A stretch of DNA of 7,132 nucleotides, from positions 1 to 7,132 of the forward strand of contig JAPPKI010000435.1 in assembly GCA_028820035.1 (NCBI GenBank), in the 5' to 3' direction. The stretch comes from a bacterium. Lineage in GTDB: Bacteria; Actinomycetota; Acidimicrobiia; Acidimicrobiales; Bin134. Position 1 is the stretch's first letter, and each line of letters begins with the position of its first letter. The notes under the pieces are model-generated. The model saw only the letters and a program-made list of their open reading frames with translations. It made no database searches and was not told the origin of the DNA. Positions 6,223 through 7,132 of this stretch are shown piece by piece. Position numbers and translations under genes: made by a program.

Positions 6223-6690
6223 GTGAGAAACTCCGACTTGGCCCGCAGCCAGCTTGACGACCGACTAAAGGATTTCCCTGCTCCAGGCGACTTGCTCCGC
6301 CCCCATAGGGGGTGGATCCGGGCAATCCGCGACGCCTTGGGCATGAGCTCTAGAGAGCTGGCCTCTCGCATGGGAGTCCGCCAGCAGACCATCAGCGACA
6401 TCGAACGCAGCGAGCAGCAGCACACCATCCAACTCAACACACTTGAGCGAGCCGCCAATGCCATGGATTGCCGGCTGGTATATGCCCTCGTCCCCAACAC
6501 CACCCTCGAAGAAGCCGTCAATGCCCAGGCAATGCAGAAAGCGACCCAACAAATCGAGACAATCGCACACCACAGTCGGCTAGAAGACCAGTCTGTCGGC
6601 AACAAAGACCTAGCTGACCGAGTCGATGAGCTTGCTGCTCGCTTTGCCGGAAGTCGCGGTTTGTGGACTGAACCGGATACTTCTCCGTGA
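6223..6690 (+). CDS. Mobile mystery protein A family HTH regulator (XRE-type)
   Basis: A 155-residue DNA-binding protein. The N-terminus LARSQLDDRL (6-15), the PHRGWIRAIRDALGMSSRELA segment (27-47), the HTH at about 42-63 (VRQQTISDIERSE) and the following LNTLERAANAMDCRLVYALVP (71-91) closely follow the pattern I recall for 'mobile mystery protein A' (TIGR02612). That family is typically paired with the Fic-domain 'mobile mystery protein B' and found on mobile elements. The C-terminal part (95-142) is Gln/Glu/Arg-rich and probably helical, perhaps for dimerisation. The GTG start at 6223 is chosen because an in-frame TGA lies at 6187-6189 and no ATG or GTG lies between. Two palindromes upstream suggest autoregulation. 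No partner B gene follows within the window. Likely a regulator or antitoxin-like protein of an accessory module; the role is inferred. Confidence 0.87.
   Translation: MRNSDLARSQLDDRLKDFPAPGDLLRPHRGWIRAIRDALGMSSRELASRMGVRQQTISDIERSEQQHTIQLNTLERAANAMDCRLVYALVPNTTLEEAVNAQAMQKATQQIETIAHHSRLEDQSVGNKDLADRVDELAARFAGSRGLWTEPDTSP
6296..6316 (+). other. Strong GC hairpin inside the HTH gene
   Basis: TCCGCCCCC (6296-6304) can pair with GGGGGTGGA (6308-6316) around an ATA loop, giving nine pairs with one G-T wobble. It lies about 75 nt into the coding region and encodes the conserved RPHRGW stretch, so protein constraint could explain it. In a leaderless message it might still affect early elongation. 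Confidence 0.4.
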
Positions 6691-6794
6691 CTCGCACCGA
6701 TTCGCAAGGGTCACCGCGCCGCGACTCGAAGCCAGCGCCTTCTTCTGCGCCCCCGACCCGGTAGCATCGAAATGGTCTTTGGGAGGAGGTGAAT
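6691..6794 (+). other. Spacer between HTH gene and right-edge ORF
   Basis: This 104-bp spacer shows no remnant of a Fic-domain (mobile mystery protein B) gene in any frame. It contains TAGCAT (6762-6767), a possible TAnnnT -10 for the downstream ORF, with no convincing -35, and ends in the strong Shine-Dalgarno. Whether the two genes share a message is unclear. Confidence 0.4.
6782..6792 (+). promoter_or_regulatory. Near-perfect Shine-Dalgarno of right-edge ORF
   Basis: GGAGGAGGTGA contains the full AGGAGGTGA complement of the 16S 3' end. AGGAGG (6784-6789) is 5 nt before the GTG at 6795, fixing that start. An overlapping ATG at 6793 opens a frame of only nine codons. This signal differs sharply from the SD-less starts that prevail in the window. 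Confidence 0.85.
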
Positions 6795-7132
6795 GTGGAT
6801 CAGCCGGCTAGACGAAACATAATGGGTTTTCGGACCAGCGGGAGGCTCAAGAGCCTTGGGGCGGCAAGAAAGACGAAGGCTCGCCATCCCGACAGGATCT
6901 ACCCGGCAGGCAACCGTCAATGGCAAGAAACATTCGCTGATCGGCTGGAACGGATCATCTCCTGTTACAAGACCCCCGACGAGCAGATACATGCTTCTCG
7001 TCTGAGGACTGAGACAAATCGAATCGTTGAGCAGCTCAAGAATGAAGTGACGATGAGGGGCGTTGACTGGCACAGCGTTGCGCCGCCTCGTCCAGTGGGA
7101 GTGGACAGCGGCGGAATTGTGCTGGCTTGGGA
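6795..7132 (+). CDS. Unrecognised protein with basic N-terminus, 3' end cut by window edge
   Basis: The frame is open from GTG 6795 to the right edge (112 full codons plus 2 nt). The GTG is chosen for its perfectly placed Shine-Dalgarno; an in-frame stop lies upstream at 6762-6764, and a later ATG at 6822 has no ribosome binding site. The first 34 residues carry ten Arg/Lys, suggesting a nucleic-acid-binding or disordered tail. Residues about 42-90 (WQETFADRLERIISCY ... NRIVEQLKNEVTMRG) look helical and charged. A stretch APPRPVGVDSGGIVLAW (96-112) may open a new domain just as the window ends. I do not recognise the family; it does not resemble the Fic-domain mobile mystery protein B expected at this position. 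Use of AGA, ATA and ACA codons is higher than in the left-hand genes, consistent with horizontally acquired DNA. Confidence 0.75.
   Translation, partial: MDQPARRNIMGFRTSGRLKSLGAARKTKARHPDRIYPAGNRQWQETFADRLERIISCYKTPDEQIHASRLRTETNRIVEQLKNEVTMRGVDWHSVAPPRPVGVDSGGIVLAW

Noticed and set aside
6346..6359. AGCTCT-AG-AGAGCT inverted repeat in the HTH coding region
   Set aside because: The 2-nt gap makes it a poor hairpin, and it encodes conserved residues of the HTH segment with no related copy nearby.
6626..6811. Plus-strand frame from 6626 across the spacer as a possible mobile mystery protein B remnant
   Set aside because: Its translation shows no Fic motif and overlaps the HTH gene in another frame; it also ends just after the true downstream start.
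6961..6971. CCTGTTACAAG, resembling the operator half-sites
   Set aside because: The half-sites are separated by 1 nt rather than 6 and lie inside the right-edge coding region, so a chance match is more likely.

Overview
This window looks like part of the chromosome of a high-GC actinobacterium. Four things point there: a mycothiol-dependent maleylpyruvate isomerase family protein (mycothiol is an actinobacterial thiol), strongly G/C-biased third codon positions, most start codons lacking a Shine-Dalgarno sequence, and TAnnnT hexamers sitting 6-8 nt before several of those starts, as in leaderless actinobacterial genes. A lineage such as Acidimicrobiia is plausible but is a guess.

Left part, all on the minus strand and read from right to left: an MDMPI-family DinB-like metalloprotein (2768-3505), a multi-pass membrane protein resembling the DUF3159/VC0807 group (2062-2748), a cyclase/kynurenine-formamidase-like metal hydrolase (1109-2011) and a family III (CaiB/BaiF) CoA-transferase that runs off the left edge (1-1100). 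Gaps of 19, 50 and 8 bp suggest one operon, or two, since a candidate promoter lies in the 50-bp gap. The enzyme types fit small-molecule or CoA-ester catabolism; the substrate cannot be read from the sequence.

Middle: a 134-residue CopD-like membrane protein (3553-3957, plus) diverges from the MDMPI gene over 47 bp and converges on a 395-residue Ala-rich, mostly helical protein of unknown function (3978-5165, minus). That gene is in turn divergent from a formate/nitrite transporter (FNT) family channel (5305-6123, plus), which has a good ribosome binding site and a small hairpin directly after its stop.

Right edge (about 6124-7132): the sequence becomes visibly less GC-rich and contains accessory-type genes. 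The first (6223-6690) is an XRE-type HTH regulator recognisable as 'mobile mystery protein A', a family usually encoded next to the Fic-domain 'mobile mystery protein B'. No B protein follows within the window. Instead an unrecognised, basic-N-terminus ORF starts at a GTG (6795) behind an essentially perfect Shine-Dalgarno and runs off the window. Two palindromes with the same layout (arm-N6-arm, centres 33 bp apart) lie upstream of the HTH gene, the second overlapping its likely -10 element, which suggests an autoregulated module. This edge is the most likely place for something undescribed. No tRNA, rRNA, CRISPR array or insertion sequence was seen, and no gene-free stretch exceeds 300 bases.
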